DNA of 42,543 bases from Motiliproteus sp048265065 (lineage in GTDB: Bacteria; Pseudomonadota; Gammaproteobacteria; Pseudomonadales; Balneatricaceae), in NCBI GenBank assembly GCA_048265065.1, contig JBLXCH010000016.1, positions 1 through 42,543 of the forward strand, read 5' to 3'. Under the pieces are notes generated by a model. The model was not told the DNA's origin and ran no database searches. It was given only the letters and a program-made list of their open reading frames with translations. The translations under genes were made by a program, and so were the position numbers. This document shows, one piece after another, positions 8,343 to 18,017 of the stretch. Within the stretch, counting starts at the first letter, position 1. Every line of letters starts with the position of its first letter.

Positions 8343-10115
8343 ATGTCTAAGCTTCGTACGTTAAGTTATGACGCGATTGTTGTTGGCGGCGGTGGTGCTG
8401 GGATGCGAGCTGCATTGCAGCTGGCGCAGTCTGGGTTAAAAACCGCGTGTGTTACTAAAGTGTTCCCGACACGTTCTCATACAGTTTCAGCACAAGGTGG
8501 TATTACCTGTGCTATAGCAAGTGCCGATCCCAACGATGATTGGCGCTGGCACATGTACGATACGGTAAAAGGCTCTGATTACATCGGCGATCAAGACGCT
8601 ATTGAATATATGTGTAGCGTTGGCCCGCAAGCTGTCTTTGAGCTTGACCATATGGGGATGCCTTTTTCTCGTACGGAAGTTGGCCGAATTTACCAGCGCC
8701 CCTTTGGCGGCCAGTCTAAAAACTTTGGCGAAGGTGGTCAGGCGGCCAGAACCTGTGCAGCAGCGGATCGAACCGGTCACGCGCTTTTGCATACGTTATA
8801 TCAAGCCAACCTTAAAGCGGGTACAACCTTCTATAACGAGTGGTACGCCGTCGATTTAGTGACAAATGCGCAGGGGGCAGTTGTCGGTTGTATTGCGATC
8901 TGTATTGAAACCGGTGAAACCGTTTACATTAAAGCTAAAGCGACCGTCCTTGCGACAGGTGGCTCGGGCCGTATCTACCAATCTACAACAAATGCATTGA
9001 TCAATACGGGTGATGGTGTTGGCATGTCTTTGCGTAAAGGTTACCCCGTTCAAGACATGGAAATGTGGCAGTTTCATCCCACCGGAATTGCGGGCGCAGG
9101 GGTGTTGGTGACAGAAGGCTGCCGGGGTGAGGGTGGTTATCTCATTAATAAAGATGGCGAGCGTTTTATGGAGCGCTACGCACCTAATGCCAAAGATCTA
9201 GCAGGTCGAGATGTCGTTGCTCGCTCAATGATTTTAGAAATCTTAGAAGGTCGTGGTTGTGGGCCTGATGGCGACCATGTTTATTTGAAACTTGATCATC
9301 TTGGTGAAGACGTTCTACATAGTCGTTTGCCTGGTATCTGTGAGCTATCAGAAACCTTTGCGCATATTGACCCTGTGAAAGAGCCGATTCCTGTGATTCC
9401 AACCTGCCATTATATGATGGGTGGTATTCCGACGAATGTGGGTGGGCAGGCGTTAACCATCGATGCTGAAGGTAATGACCAGCTCATTGATGGTTTGTTT
9501 GCCTGTGGCGAAGCTGCGTGTGTCTCGGTGCATGGGGCGAACCGTTTAGGTGGTAACTCATTATTGGATCTTGTCGTTTTTGGTCGTGCGGCAGGTTTGC
9601 AAATCGAGAAGATGCTCAGCGAGGGTTATCACCTCGATGACGCTACTGACGATGATCTCGATCGGGCGATGGTTCGTCTTAATAAACTGAATAACAGCAC
9701 GAGTGGCGAGAGTGTTGCTGATGTTCGTGCTGAGTTACAGAAAACCATGCAGCTGTATTTCGGCGTCTTCCGTGACGGCGATAGTATGCAAACCGGTTTA
9801 GAGCTGTTGAAAGAGATCAGAAATAAAACAGAAAATTTGTATTTAGAAGACAAAACACAAGCGTTTAATACCGCACGTATTGAAGCGCTGGAATTGCAAA
9901 ACTTAATGGAAGTGGCCGAAGCAACGGCAATCGCTGCTGAAGAGCGTAAAGAAAGCCGCGGTGCTCATGCGCGAAATGATTTCACGGAGCGAGATGACGA
10001 GAATTGGTTGAAGCATTCAATCTATTTCCCGACTGAGAAAAAAGTTGGCAAACGGGATGTCAACTTTGCGCCTAAGACGATGGAACCATTCCCGCCCAAA
10101 ATCAGAACATACTAG
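8343..10115 (+). CDS. sdhA: Succinate dehydrogenase flavoprotein subunit
   Basis: SdhA oxidises succinate to fumarate using covalently bound FAD. The 590-residue protein (E. coli 588) has the N-terminal dinucleotide fold VVGGGGAGMRAA, the FAD-linking His46 in TRSHTVSAQGG, the substrate loop HPTGIAGAGVLVTEGCRGEG, the catalytic-arginine region DLAGRDVVARS, and HYMMGGIPTN. The C-terminal helical domain ends in KTMEPFPPKIRTY, as expected. ATG 8343 follows a purine-rich stretch. The gene sits third in sdhCDAB. Confidence 0.99.
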   Translation: MSKLRTLSYDAIVVGGGGAGMRAALQLAQSGLKTACVTKVFPTRSHTVSAQGGITCAIASADPNDDWRWHMYDTVKGSDYIGDQDAIEYMCSVGPQAVFELDHMGMPFSRTEVGRIYQRPFGGQSKNFGEGGQAARTCAAADRTGHALLHTLYQANLKAGTTFYNEWYAVDLVTNAQGAVVGCIAICIETGETVYIKAKATVLATGGSGRIYQSTTNALINTGDGVGMSLRKGYPVQDMEMWQFHPTGIAGAGVLVTEGCRGEGGYLINKDGERFMERYAPNAKDLAGRDVVARSMILEILEGRGCGPDGDHVYLKLDHLGEDVLHSRLPGICELSETFAHIDPVKEPIPVIPTCHYMMGGIPTNVGGQALTIDAEGNDQLIDGLFACGEAACVSVHGANRLGGNSLLDLVVFGRAAGLQIEKMLSEGYHLDDATDDDLDRAMVRLNKLNNSTSGESVADVRAELQKTMQLYFGVFRDGDSMQTGLELLKEIRNKTENLYLEDKTQAFNTARIEALELQNLMEVAEATAIAAEERKESRGAHARNDFTERDDENWLKHSIYFPTEKKVGKRDVNFAPKTMEPFPPKIRTY

Positions 10116-10129
10116 AGGTTGGGTTGACT

Positions 10130-10834
10130 ATGTTGGTCAGTGTATATCGCTATAACCCTGAAACAGATGATGCTCCTTATATGCAGGATATCCATATTGA
10201 TATTCCTGGCGGGAAGGACATCATGGTTTTAGATCTATTGCAGCTATTGAAAAATAAAGACTCTAGCCTTACTTATCGTCGTTCATGCCGAGAAGGTGTT
10301 TGTGGCTCTGATGGTATGAATATTAATGGCAAAAACGGCTTAGCGTGCATTACGCCGCTGTCTAGTGTGGTGAGAAAGGATAAGCTTGTTTTGCGCCCGT
10401 TACCGGGATTGCCTGTTATCCGTGACCTCGTTGTCGATATGAGCCAGTTCTACGCGCAATATGAAAAAATTAAGCCCTATTTAATTAATGATACGCCGTT
10501 GCCAGCTATTGAGAGATTGCAGTCACCTGAAGATCGAGAAAAGCTCGATGGTCTGTATGAGTGCATACTCTGTGCGTGTTGTTCGACAGCTTGTCCTTCA
10601 TTCTGGTGGAATCCTGATAAGTTTATCGGTCCTTCCGGCTTACTACAGGCCTATCGTTTTCTCGCTGATAGTCGTGATACAGCAACTAAAGAGCGGCTTT
10701 CCGACCTTGATGATCCCTTCAGCGTTTTTCGTTGTCATGGCATTATGAATTGTGTCAATGTCTGCCCCAAAGGACTCAATCCTACTAAGGCGATTGGGCA
10801 TATTCGGAACATGCTTTTGCAGCAAGCAACGTAA
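10130..10834 (+). CDS. sdhB: Succinate dehydrogenase iron-sulfur subunit
   Basis: SdhB passes electrons from FAD to the quinone site through three Fe-S clusters. All ligands are visible: SCREGVCGSDG plus a later Cys for [2Fe-2S], CILCACCSTACP for [4Fe-4S], and CHGIMNCVNVCPKG for [3Fe-4S]/[4Fe-4S]. I start at ATG 10130 (MLVSVYRYNPE, 234 residues), which matches family length. TTG 10124 is closer to the AGAGG Shine-Dalgarno site and cannot be excluded. A terminator follows at once. Confidence 0.98.
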   Translation: MLVSVYRYNPETDDAPYMQDIHIDIPGGKDIMVLDLLQLLKNKDSSLTYRRSCREGVCGSDGMNINGKNGLACITPLSSVVRKDKLVLRPLPGLPVIRDLVVDMSQFYAQYEKIKPYLINDTPLPAIERLQSPEDREKLDGLYECILCACCSTACPSFWWNPDKFIGPSGLLQAYRFLADSRDTATKERLSDLDDPFSVFRCHGIMNCVNVCPKGLNPTKAIGHIRNMLLQQAT

Positions 10835-11140
10835 TTAAATAGAAAGCGGACATTGTCCGCTTTTTTTTTATCCTAAATATGACCTTTCTATTTGTTTGTT
10901 TGTCCTAGTTTTGTTCATATAGAGGGTAAAAGAAATTTTAGTTTCTTAAAACAATGTTGCGCTTATCAGAAGCCAATCTACTCTTATAAAAAGAATGACT
11001 AAATTTTTCTCTTGGTTATGTAGTGTTTCCCGTTAAGATCACGGAAAAAATGTCGCTACGCAATGATATAAACGCCGTTTCATCGCGTGAAATGGTTTAT
11101 TGTTTTTGATAGGCAGGATCAACCAACAGGGCTATTGATA
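10835..11140. other. sdhB-sucA intergenic region
   Basis: This 306-bp gap contains the sdhB terminator and then an A+T-rich leader that must include a separate sucA promoter if the terminator is efficient. TATAAA at 10985-10990 is a possible -10 without a good -35. I see no other structured element or gene. Confidence 0.5.
10843..10869 (+). terminator. Intrinsic terminator after sdhB
   Basis: A perfect 9-bp stem, AAAGCGGAC / GTCCGCTTT, has an ATT loop and nine consecutive T residues (10861-10869). It lies 9 nt after the sdhB stop and should separate sdhCDAB from sucA. Confidence 0.93.
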
Positions 11141-13981
11141 ATGCACGAAGGCATCATGGAGTTAATGTGGAAAACATCTCACTTATCCGGTGGGAATGTT
11201 GCTTACGTTGAAGAGTTGTATGAATTGTTTTTACGGGATCCGAATCAGGTCCCGGCCGAATGGAGAGAAGAGTTTAATAGACTTCCTCACCTGCAAGATC
11301 AAGTCTCCCAAGATGTCCCCCACTCAACAGTGCGTGAACAGTTTTTGCATCTGGCAAAAAATAAGAAGCGTACCACACCTGTTGCAATGTCGAGCGTAAG
11401 TACTGATCACGAGAAAAAACAGGTTCGAGTACTTCGAATGATTAACGCCTATCGAGTGCGAGGCCATCAGGTCGCTGCCCTTGATCCGTTAGGTTTGCAA
11501 GAGCGTGAACACGTCCCTGACCTTGACTTGAAATTCCATGAGTTAACCGATGCCGATTTGGATTCTAGCTTTCAGCTGGGTTCGTTGTTTTTTGGTCCCG
11601 AAGAAGCACCGCTTCGAGATATTCTCGATGGCCTCAAAGAAACTTATTGTACAACGGTAGGTGCAGAGTTCATGCATATCGTTGATACACAGGAAAAACG
11701 CTGGATTCAGTCAAGAATAGAACCAGTACACAGTCATCCTAAGTTTGATCCTGAATATCGAAAACACATATTAGAGCGCTTAACCGCGGCGGAAGGCCTC
11801 GAGAAATATTTAGGTGCACGGTTCGCAGGTGCGAAACGGTTTGGCCTAGAGGGTGGTGAAAGTTTAATCCCTTGTCTTGATGAGCTGGTGCAACGAGCCG
11901 GTAAGTATGGCGCTAAAGAAGTAGTTATCGGTATGGCTCACCGAGGGCGCCTTAACGTTTTGGTGAATATCTTTGGTAAATCGCCAAAGGAATTGTTTGA
12001 AGAGTTTGAAGGTAAGCGAACGTTAGAGACTTCGGGTGATGTTAAGTATCACCAAGGTTTTTCCTCTGCGGTGTTAACTCCCGGTGGTGAATTGCATATG
12101 GCGCTAGCATTCAACCCCTCCCACTTAGAGATTGCTTCCCCTGTTGTGGAAGGGTCAGTAAGAGCGAGGCAAGATCGGCGTAGCGATGAAGAAGGCAAGC
12201 TTGTATTGCCTATTTCTATTCACGGTGATTCTGCATTTGCGGGGCAGGGCGTCGTGATGGAAACCCTACAAATGTCGCAAACACGGGCCTACAAAACTGG
12301 CGGTACGGTTCATATTGTCATCAATAACCAAGTAGGTTTTACGACAAGCGCAAGAGAAGATACACGCTCCACTGAGTATTGTACTGATGTGGCGAAGATG
12401 GTTCAGGCACCAATTTTTCACGTGAATGGTGATGACCCCGAAGCCGTAGCGTTCGTGACTAAAGTAGCACTGGACTATCGCAATGAATTCCATAAAGACG
12501 TGGTTATCGATTTAGTCTGCTATCGTCGACGCGGACATAATGAAGCTGACGAACCATCAGGTACGCAGCCTTTGATGTATCAAAAAATCAAAAAGCAACG
12601 AACGACACGCAGTCTGTTTGCAGAAAGGTTAGTTCGTGAGGGTGTCATTTCTGATGAGCAAAGCCAGTCCTATGAGGATGACTACCGTCAATCTCTTGAA
12701 GATGGTCGCCATGTCGCAAAAAGTTTAGTCAAAGAACCGAATGCTGAGTTGTTTGTTAATTGGAAGCCTTATCTTGGTCATCAGTGGAATGATGACTGTG
12801 ATACGCGAGTTACTGCTGAGCGGGTGAGTGAGCTTTCAAACAAACTTTCAACGATGCCTGAAGGCTTTGTGATTCAGCGCCAAGTAGCAAAGATTTTAGA
12901 AGATCGAATAAAAATGGGCTCCGGCGCGATGCCAATTAACTGGGGGTTTGCTGAAACTTTAGCCTATGCCACGTTGATTGCTGAAGGTCACCCAGTGCGG
13001 ATTACAGGGCAAGATGTTGGTCGCGGTACCTTCTCTCATCGTCATGCGGTTTTGCACAATCAAAAGAATGGCGAAGCTTATGTTCCGCTAAAAAATATCG
13101 ATGAGAACCAGCCTCAAATGACCATTAACGATTCATTGCTCTCGGAAGAGGCCGTGTTAGCGTTTGAGTATGGTTATTCGACGACGACGCCTGATGCCTT
13201 GGTTGTTTGGGAGGCGCAGTTTGGCGATTTTGCTAACGGTGCTCAGGTAGTTATCGATCAATTTATTACTAGTGGCGAGCATAAGTGGGCGCGACTTTGC
13301 GGTCTGACTATGTTGCTTCCACACGGCTACGAAGGGCAAGGACCAGAGCATTCATCTGCCCGTTTAGAACGTTTTTTACAAATGTGTGCTGAGCACAATA
13401 TTCAGGTTTGTGTGCCAACAACGCCAGCACAAGTTTTCCATATGTTGCGTCGTCAAGTTATTCGACCGTTAAGAAAACCGTTGATCGTCATGTCGCCGAA
13501 GAGTTTGTTGCGACATAAGCAAGCTGTATCAACGTTGGATGAGTTGATTGACGGAACATTCCAGCCAATTATTGATGATGCAGATTATTCTGATGCTAAA
13601 TCAGCGAAGTCTGTGAAGCGGATTATAATGTGCAGCGGGAAGGTTTATTACGACCTGTTAGCGAAGCAGCAACAAGATGAGCGTTCTGATGTTGCTGTGA
13701 TACGCATCGAGCAGTTGTACCCATTCCCTGAAGAAAAACTAGAGAAAGTTTTTTCTCAATATAAGTCTGTTAAAAATGTTGTATGGTGCCAAGAAGAGCC
13801 TTTGAATCAAGGGGCTTGGTATTGCAGCCATCACCATATGCGCAACGTGCTGACTAAGGTTTTTCCTAAGGTCGAGTTGCAAGTAGCGGCAAGGCCAGGT
13901 TCTGCTGCGCCGGCGTCGGGCTATATGTCTCAGCACGTCGAAGAACAAGAACGCGTGGTAGAACAAGCATTCAATAGTTAA
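11141..13981 (+). CDS. sucA: 2-oxoglutarate dehydrogenase E1 component
   Basis: SucA is the thiamine-diphosphate-dependent E1 subunit that decarboxylates 2-oxoglutarate and passes the succinyl group to SucB. The 946-residue length is as expected (E. coli 933). The N-terminal E2-interaction helix region includes MWKTSHLSGGN and YVEELYELFLRDP. The active-site segment GMAHRGRLNVL, the ThDP/Mg region HVNGDDPEAV, and the C-terminal PHGYEGQGPEHSSARLERFL are intact. I chose ATG 11141 because MHEGIMELMW aligns with the Pseudomonas N-terminus and CAGGG lies about 9 nt upstream. An in-frame start at 11087 would add 18 unrelated residues. Confidence 0.97.
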   Translation: MHEGIMELMWKTSHLSGGNVAYVEELYELFLRDPNQVPAEWREEFNRLPHLQDQVSQDVPHSTVREQFLHLAKNKKRTTPVAMSSVSTDHEKKQVRVLRMINAYRVRGHQVAALDPLGLQEREHVPDLDLKFHELTDADLDSSFQLGSLFFGPEEAPLRDILDGLKETYCTTVGAEFMHIVDTQEKRWIQSRIEPVHSHPKFDPEYRKHILERLTAAEGLEKYLGARFAGAKRFGLEGGESLIPCLDELVQRAGKYGAKEVVIGMAHRGRLNVLVNIFGKSPKELFEEFEGKRTLETSGDVKYHQGFSSAVLTPGGELHMALAFNPSHLEIASPVVEGSVRARQDRRSDEEGKLVLPISIHGDSAFAGQGVVMETLQMSQTRAYKTGGTVHIVINNQVGFTTSAREDTRSTEYCTDVAKMVQAPIFHVNGDDPEAVAFVTKVALDYRNEFHKDVVIDLVCYRRRGHNEADEPSGTQPLMYQKIKKQRTTRSLFAERLVREGVISDEQSQSYEDDYRQSLEDGRHVAKSLVKEPNAELFVNWKPYLGHQWNDDCDTRVTAERVSELSNKLSTMPEGFVIQRQVAKILEDRIKMGSGAMPINWGFAETLAYATLIAEGHPVRITGQDVGRGTFSHRHAVLHNQKNGEAYVPLKNIDENQPQMTINDSLLSEEAVLAFEYGYSTTTPDALVVWEAQFGDFANGAQVVIDQFITSGEHKWARLCGLTMLLPHGYEGQGPEHSSARLERFLQMCAEHNIQVCVPTTPAQVFHMLRRQVIRPLRKPLIVMSPKSLLRHKQAVSTLDELIDGTFQPIIDDADYSDAKSAKSVKRIIMCSGKVYYDLLAKQQQDERSDVAVIRIEQLYPFPEEKLEKVFSQYKSVKNVVWCQEEPLNQGAWYCSHHHMRNVLTKVFPKVELQVAARPGSAAPASGYMSQHVEEQERVVEQAFNS

Positions 13982-14011
13982 TTGATCAGCTCGGATAATT
14001 AAGGAATAAAC

Positions 14012-15256
14012 ATGTCAACTGAAATCAAAGCCCCAACATTTCCAGAATCAGTTGCCGATGGCACTGTTTCAACATGGCACAAAAAACCTGGTGAGTTTGT
14101 GTCTCGCGATGAGCTGATTGTCGATATTGAAACCGACAAAGTCGTGTTGGAAATTGTGGCTCCTGCCGATGGTTCATTGTCAGAGATTATTAAAGGTGAA
14201 GGTGAAACCGTTTTAAGCGATGAGGTAATTGCTATCTTTTCTGAAGGCGCGGGAGATGCCAAGGCTGCGGAGTCGAAAGATTCAAGTCCGGATGTAGCTG
14301 CCTCTTCTGACGGCGAAGATAAAGATGCGTCTGGTGCTTCCGCCGATGTGGCCATGGGACCAGCTGCTAGGAAATTAGTTAATGAGCACAGCCTTAACCC
14401 GGAATCCATTCGTGGTACGGGGAAAAGCGGGAATATCACCAAGGAAGATGTCCTGAACCATCTCAAAAATAACGAGACAAGTCGTTCTGCCGAAGCGGCT
14501 CCGGCTAAGCCAGTTCCACAGGCGAGTGCTTCAGAAGTGGTTGATTCTGAAGGCAGAGTTGAAAAGCGGGTTCCAATGACTAGGCTGCGTGCTACAATCG
14601 CCAAGCGCTTGGTGGAGGCCCAACAGAATGCTGCAATGTTGACGACCTATAACGAAGTTAACATGAAGCCTGTTATGGAATTGCGCAAGAAATACAAAGA
14701 AGATTTTCAAAAACGTCATGAAGGTGCGCGGTTAGGCTTTATGTCTTTCTTTGTGAAAGCGGCAACAGAGGCGCTAAAGCGTTTCCCTGCTGTTAATGCG
14801 TCGATTGATGGTAGTGATATGGTCTATCACGGTTATCAAGATATTGGTGTTGCGGTTTCCACCGAAAGAGGGTTGGTTGTGCCAATTCTTCGTGACACAG
14901 ACCAAATGAGCTTGGCTGATATCGAGCTTGGGATTGCTGATTTTGCGGTGAGAGGTCGTGAAGGAAAGCTCGGCTTAAATGATATGCAAGGTGGTACGTT
15001 CACTATTACCAATGGTGGAGTTTTCGGATCCTTGATGTCGACCCCCATTCTTAATGCACCTCAGACGGCTATTTTAGGAATGCATAAAATCCAAGAACGT
15101 CCTATGGCGGTTGATGGGGAAGTGGTTGTCTTACCAATGATGTATCTGGCTCTTTCCTACGATCACCGTATGATTGATGGGAAAGACGCCGTACAGTTCT
15201 TGGTTACTATTAAAGATTTGCTAGAAGACCCTGCGCGTTTATTGCTTGATATTTAA
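14012..15256 (+). CDS. sucB: 2-oxoglutarate dehydrogenase E2, dihydrolipoyl succinyltransferase
   Basis: SucB forms the core of the 2-oxoglutarate dehydrogenase complex and transfers succinyl from lipoamide to CoA. The 414-residue protein has one lipoyl domain (Lys43 in IETDKVVLEI is the lipoylation site) and an acidic Ala/Ser-rich linker at about 85-115. The peripheral-subunit-binding domain (GPAARKLV, GTGKSGNITKEDVLNHL) and a second linker follow. The catalytic domain ends in SYDHRMIDGKDAVQFL. ATG 14012 has AAGGA 6 nt upstream. The gene follows sucA by 30 nt. Confidence 0.98.
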   Translation: MSTEIKAPTFPESVADGTVSTWHKKPGEFVSRDELIVDIETDKVVLEIVAPADGSLSEIIKGEGETVLSDEVIAIFSEGAGDAKAAESKDSSPDVAASSDGEDKDASGASADVAMGPAARKLVNEHSLNPESIRGTGKSGNITKEDVLNHLKNNETSRSAEAAPAKPVPQASASEVVDSEGRVEKRVPMTRLRATIAKRLVEAQQNAAMLTTYNEVNMKPVMELRKKYKEDFQKRHEGARLGFMSFFVKAATEALKRFPAVNASIDGSDMVYHGYQDIGVAVSTERGLVVPILRDTDQMSLADIELGIADFAVRGREGKLGLNDMQGGTFTITNGGVFGSLMSTPILNAPQTAILGMHKIQERPMAVDGEVVVLPMMYLALSYDHRMIDGKDAVQFLVTIKDLLEDPARLLLDI

Positions 15257-15302
15257 TGCAGGGTCGATACTTAACATACAGGATTAAATAGGAAACCTAT
15301 TG

Positions 15303-16739
15303 ATGTCTGAAAAATTTGATGTAGTTGTTATTGGTGCAGGTCCTGGTGGATATGTAGCCGCAATTCGTGCAGCACAATTAGGGCTTAAAACCGCGTGTGT
15401 TGAAAAATGGATAGACGATAAAGGCGCTGCTGTTTTAGGGGGTACGTGCTTGAACGTTGGTTGTATCCCATCTAAAGCACTGCTGGACTCCACGCACAAA
15501 TACCATATGGCTCATGAAGAGTTTGAGTTTCATGGAATCAAGGCTAAAACGGTCACTGTTGACGTGCCTACAATGATTGCTCGTAAAGACAGCATTGTTA
15601 AACAACTAACGGGTGGAATTACAGGCCTATTTAAGGCTAACGGTGTAACTGTGTTGCAGGGCACCGGCAAGGTATTGGCGGGTAAGAAGGTAGAAGTTAC
15701 TAAGCACGATGGCTCGACGGCTGTTGTTGAAGCTGACAGTATCATTATTGCTGCAGGCTCGGTGCCAGTAGATATCCCTCCAGCACCTTTAACAGATGAT
15801 TTGATACTCGATAATGTTGGCGCTTTGAATATTAATAAAACCCCTAAGCGTTTAGGCGTGATTGGTGCAGGTGTTATCGGCCTTGAAATGGGTTCTGTAT
15901 GGGCCCGTTTAGGGACTGAAGTCACTGTGCTTGAAGCGATGGATGATTTTTTGGCATTTGCAGACCAAGATGTGGCTAAAGAAGCTAAAAAACTATTAAC
16001 TAAACAAGGTTTAGACATCAAGCTGGGAGCTAGAGTCACCGGCACCGAAGTGAAAGGGAAAACAGTTAAAGTACAGTACGCAGACAGTGAAGGCGATAAG
16101 GAAATTGTCGTCGATAAGCTGATTGTTGCTGTAGGGCGTCGTCCGTTCACAGAAGGCTTGCTTGCAGGGGATTGTGGCGTTGAGCTTGATGAGCGTGGCT
16201 TCATCTCAGTCGACAATCAATGCTGTACGAATGTACCGGGAATTTATGCAGTTGGCGATACGGTTCGAGGTCCAATGCTGGCGCATAAAGCTTCTGAAGA
16301 AGGTGTAATGGTTGCTGAAATTATTGCCGGTCACAAAGCACAGATGAATTATGATTGCATTCCTAGTATCATCTACACCCATCCAGAGTTGGCATGGGTT
16401 GGAAAGACCGAGCAACAACTTAAAGCGGAAGGTGTCAAGTATAAGGTTGGCAAGTTCCCATTTGCTGCTTCCGGCCGAGCGATGGCCTCTCAGGATACTG
16501 ACGGTTTCGTCAAACTAATTGCAGATGAAGAGACCGACAGAGTGCTTGGTTGCCACATTGTCGGAGGACTAGCCTCAGAGCTTATTGCTCAGGCAGTTAT
16601 TGCTATGGAATTCGGGTCTTCTGCTGAAGATCTGCAACTGACCGTGTTCGCTCACCCTACAGTGAGTGAAGCGGTACATGAAGCAGCTCTCGCTGTAGAC
16701 GGTCGCGCCATACATATGGCGAACCGTAAAAAACGCTGA
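15303..16739 (+). CDS. lpd: Dihydrolipoyl dehydrogenase (E3)
   Basis: Lpd reoxidises dihydrolipoamide with NAD+ and is shared among 2-oxoacid dehydrogenase and glycine-cleavage complexes. The FAD fold VVVIGAGPGGYVAA opens the protein. The redox disulfide is Cys49-Cys54 in GGTCLNVGCIPSK. The NAD-binding fold is GVIGAGVIGLEMGSVW, and the C-terminal dimer domain supplies the catalytic His in FAHPTVSEAVHEA. I use ATG 15303 (478 residues, MSEKFDVVVIG) with AGGAAA upstream, not the TTG immediately before it. Its place after sucB makes it the E3 of the 2-oxoglutarate complex. Confidence 0.98.
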   Translation: MSEKFDVVVIGAGPGGYVAAIRAAQLGLKTACVEKWIDDKGAAVLGGTCLNVGCIPSKALLDSTHKYHMAHEEFEFHGIKAKTVTVDVPTMIARKDSIVKQLTGGITGLFKANGVTVLQGTGKVLAGKKVEVTKHDGSTAVVEADSIIIAAGSVPVDIPPAPLTDDLILDNVGALNINKTPKRLGVIGAGVIGLEMGSVWARLGTEVTVLEAMDDFLAFADQDVAKEAKKLLTKQGLDIKLGARVTGTEVKGKTVKVQYADSEGDKEIVVDKLIVAVGRRPFTEGLLAGDCGVELDERGFISVDNQCCTNVPGIYAVGDTVRGPMLAHKASEEGVMVAEIIAGHKAQMNYDCIPSIIYTHPELAWVGKTEQQLKAEGVKYKVGKFPFAASGRAMASQDTDGFVKLIADEETDRVLGCHIVGGLASELIAQAVIAMEFGSSAEDLQLTVFAHPTVSEAVHEAALAVDGRAIHMANRKKR

Positions 16740-16770
16740 GTTTTTAAATTCTCAGCCACCGCATTAGTGC

Positions 16771-16800
16771 AATGAGACAGTCTTTGACTGTCTCATTTCT
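16771..16800 (+). terminator. Hairpin terminator between lpd and sucC
   Basis: A perfect 12-bp stem, AATGAGACAGTC / GACTGTCTCATT (16771-16797), has a TTT loop, followed by TCTTTTATG. The T tract is interrupted, so termination may be partial. It lies 31 nt after the lpd stop. Confidence 0.75.
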
Positions 16801-16848
16801 TTTATGTGCGGTAATAAAATTTAATTTACATAACAACGGATCTAAAAC

Positions 16849-18015
16849 ATGAATCTTCACGAGTATCAGGGAAAACAGTTGTTTGCCCAGTACGGGTTGC
16901 CCGTGTCAACTGGTTATGCAGTAGACACTCCAGAAGCTGCTGCTGACGCATACAAGCAGATCGGTGACGAAAAAGTCGTAGTTAAGGCGCAAGTTCACGC
17001 CGGCGGCCGTGGTAAAGCAGGTGGTGTAAAGGTTGTAGATAGCGCTGAGGAAGTACAAGCGTTTCTAGCACAGTGGCTTGGTAAAAACTTAGTGACTTAC
17101 CAAACTGATGCCGATGGCCAGCCAGTCAGTAAAGTATTGGTTGAAAGCCTGACTGACATCGACCGCGAACTATATCTTGGCGCTGTTGTTGATCGTTCTA
17201 GCCGCCGTATCGTTTTCATGGCATCTACCGAAGGTGGTGTTGAAATCGAAAAGGTAGCTGAAGAAACTCCAGAGAAAATTCTGAAAGCTGAAATCGATCC
17301 GTTGGTAGGTGCACAGCCTTACCAAGGCCGTGCCCTTGCGTTCAAAATGGGATTGACTGGTACACAAGTACGTCAGTTCACTAATATCTTCATGGGTCTG
17401 GCTAAGATGTTCCAAGAGAAAGATCTTGCTCTTTTGGAAATCAACCCATTAGTTACAACGAAGCAGGGCGACTTGCTTTGCTTAGACGCTAAGTGTGTTA
17501 TCGATAGCAACGCTATGTATCGTCACAAAGACTTGCAAGCTATGCACGATCCTTCGCAAGAAGACGAGCGTGAAGCTCACGCTGCTTCTTTCGAACTTAA
17601 CTATGTTGCATTAGACGGCAATATTGGTTGTTTGGTAAACGGTGCTGGTCTTGCGATGGGTACTATGGACATCGTTCAGTTGCATGGCGGCAAGCCAGCT
17701 AACTTCCTTGACGTAGGTGGTGGCGCAACAAAAGAACGTGTTGCTGAAGCGTTTAAAATTATTTTGTCTGACGACAATGTTAAAACCATCTTCGTAAACA
17801 TTTTTGGTGGCATTGTACGTTGTGACTTGATTGCTGAAGGTATTATCGCAGCGGTTAAAGAAGTAGGCGTAGAAGTTCCTGTTGTTGTGCGTCTTGAAGG
17901 TAACAATGCTGAGCTAGGCATCAAAGTTCTTGATGAAAGCGATGTAGATGTTATTTCTGCAACTAGCTTGACTGACGGCGCACAAAAAGCCGTTGCCGCT
18001 GCGGAGGGTAAATAA
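16849..18015 (+). CDS. sucC: Succinyl-CoA synthetase, beta subunit
   Basis: SucC is the nucleotide- and succinate-binding beta subunit of succinyl-CoA synthetase, which couples succinyl-CoA cleavage to ATP or GTP formation. The 388-residue length equals E. coli SucC. The ATP-grasp domain starts MNLHEYQGKQLF and includes VVKAQVHAGGRGKAGGV, and the CoA-ligase-like C-terminal half includes FVNIFGGIVRCDLIA. ATG 16849 has only a weak upstream ribosome-binding sequence. It is translationally close to sucD (2 nt gap) and separated from lpd by a hairpin. Confidence 0.98.
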   Translation: MNLHEYQGKQLFAQYGLPVSTGYAVDTPEAAADAYKQIGDEKVVVKAQVHAGGRGKAGGVKVVDSAEEVQAFLAQWLGKNLVTYQTDADGQPVSKVLVESLTDIDRELYLGAVVDRSSRRIVFMASTEGGVEIEKVAEETPEKILKAEIDPLVGAQPYQGRALAFKMGLTGTQVRQFTNIFMGLAKMFQEKDLALLEINPLVTTKQGDLLCLDAKCVIDSNAMYRHKDLQAMHDPSQEDEREAHAASFELNYVALDGNIGCLVNGAGLAMGTMDIVQLHGGKPANFLDVGGGATKERVAEAFKIILSDDNVKTIFVNIFGGIVRCDLIAEGIIAAVKEVGVEVPVVVRLEGNNAELGIKVLDESDVDVISATSLTDGAQKAVAAAEGK

Positions 18016-18017
18016 TA

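Noticed and set aside
13999..14604. 201-codon antisense frame over sucB, and a 228-codon one over lpd (15530-16216)
   Set aside because: Both lie opposite strongly conserved genes, have low-complexity Ser/Pro/Leu-rich products and no start signals. They are shadows of the sense reading frames.
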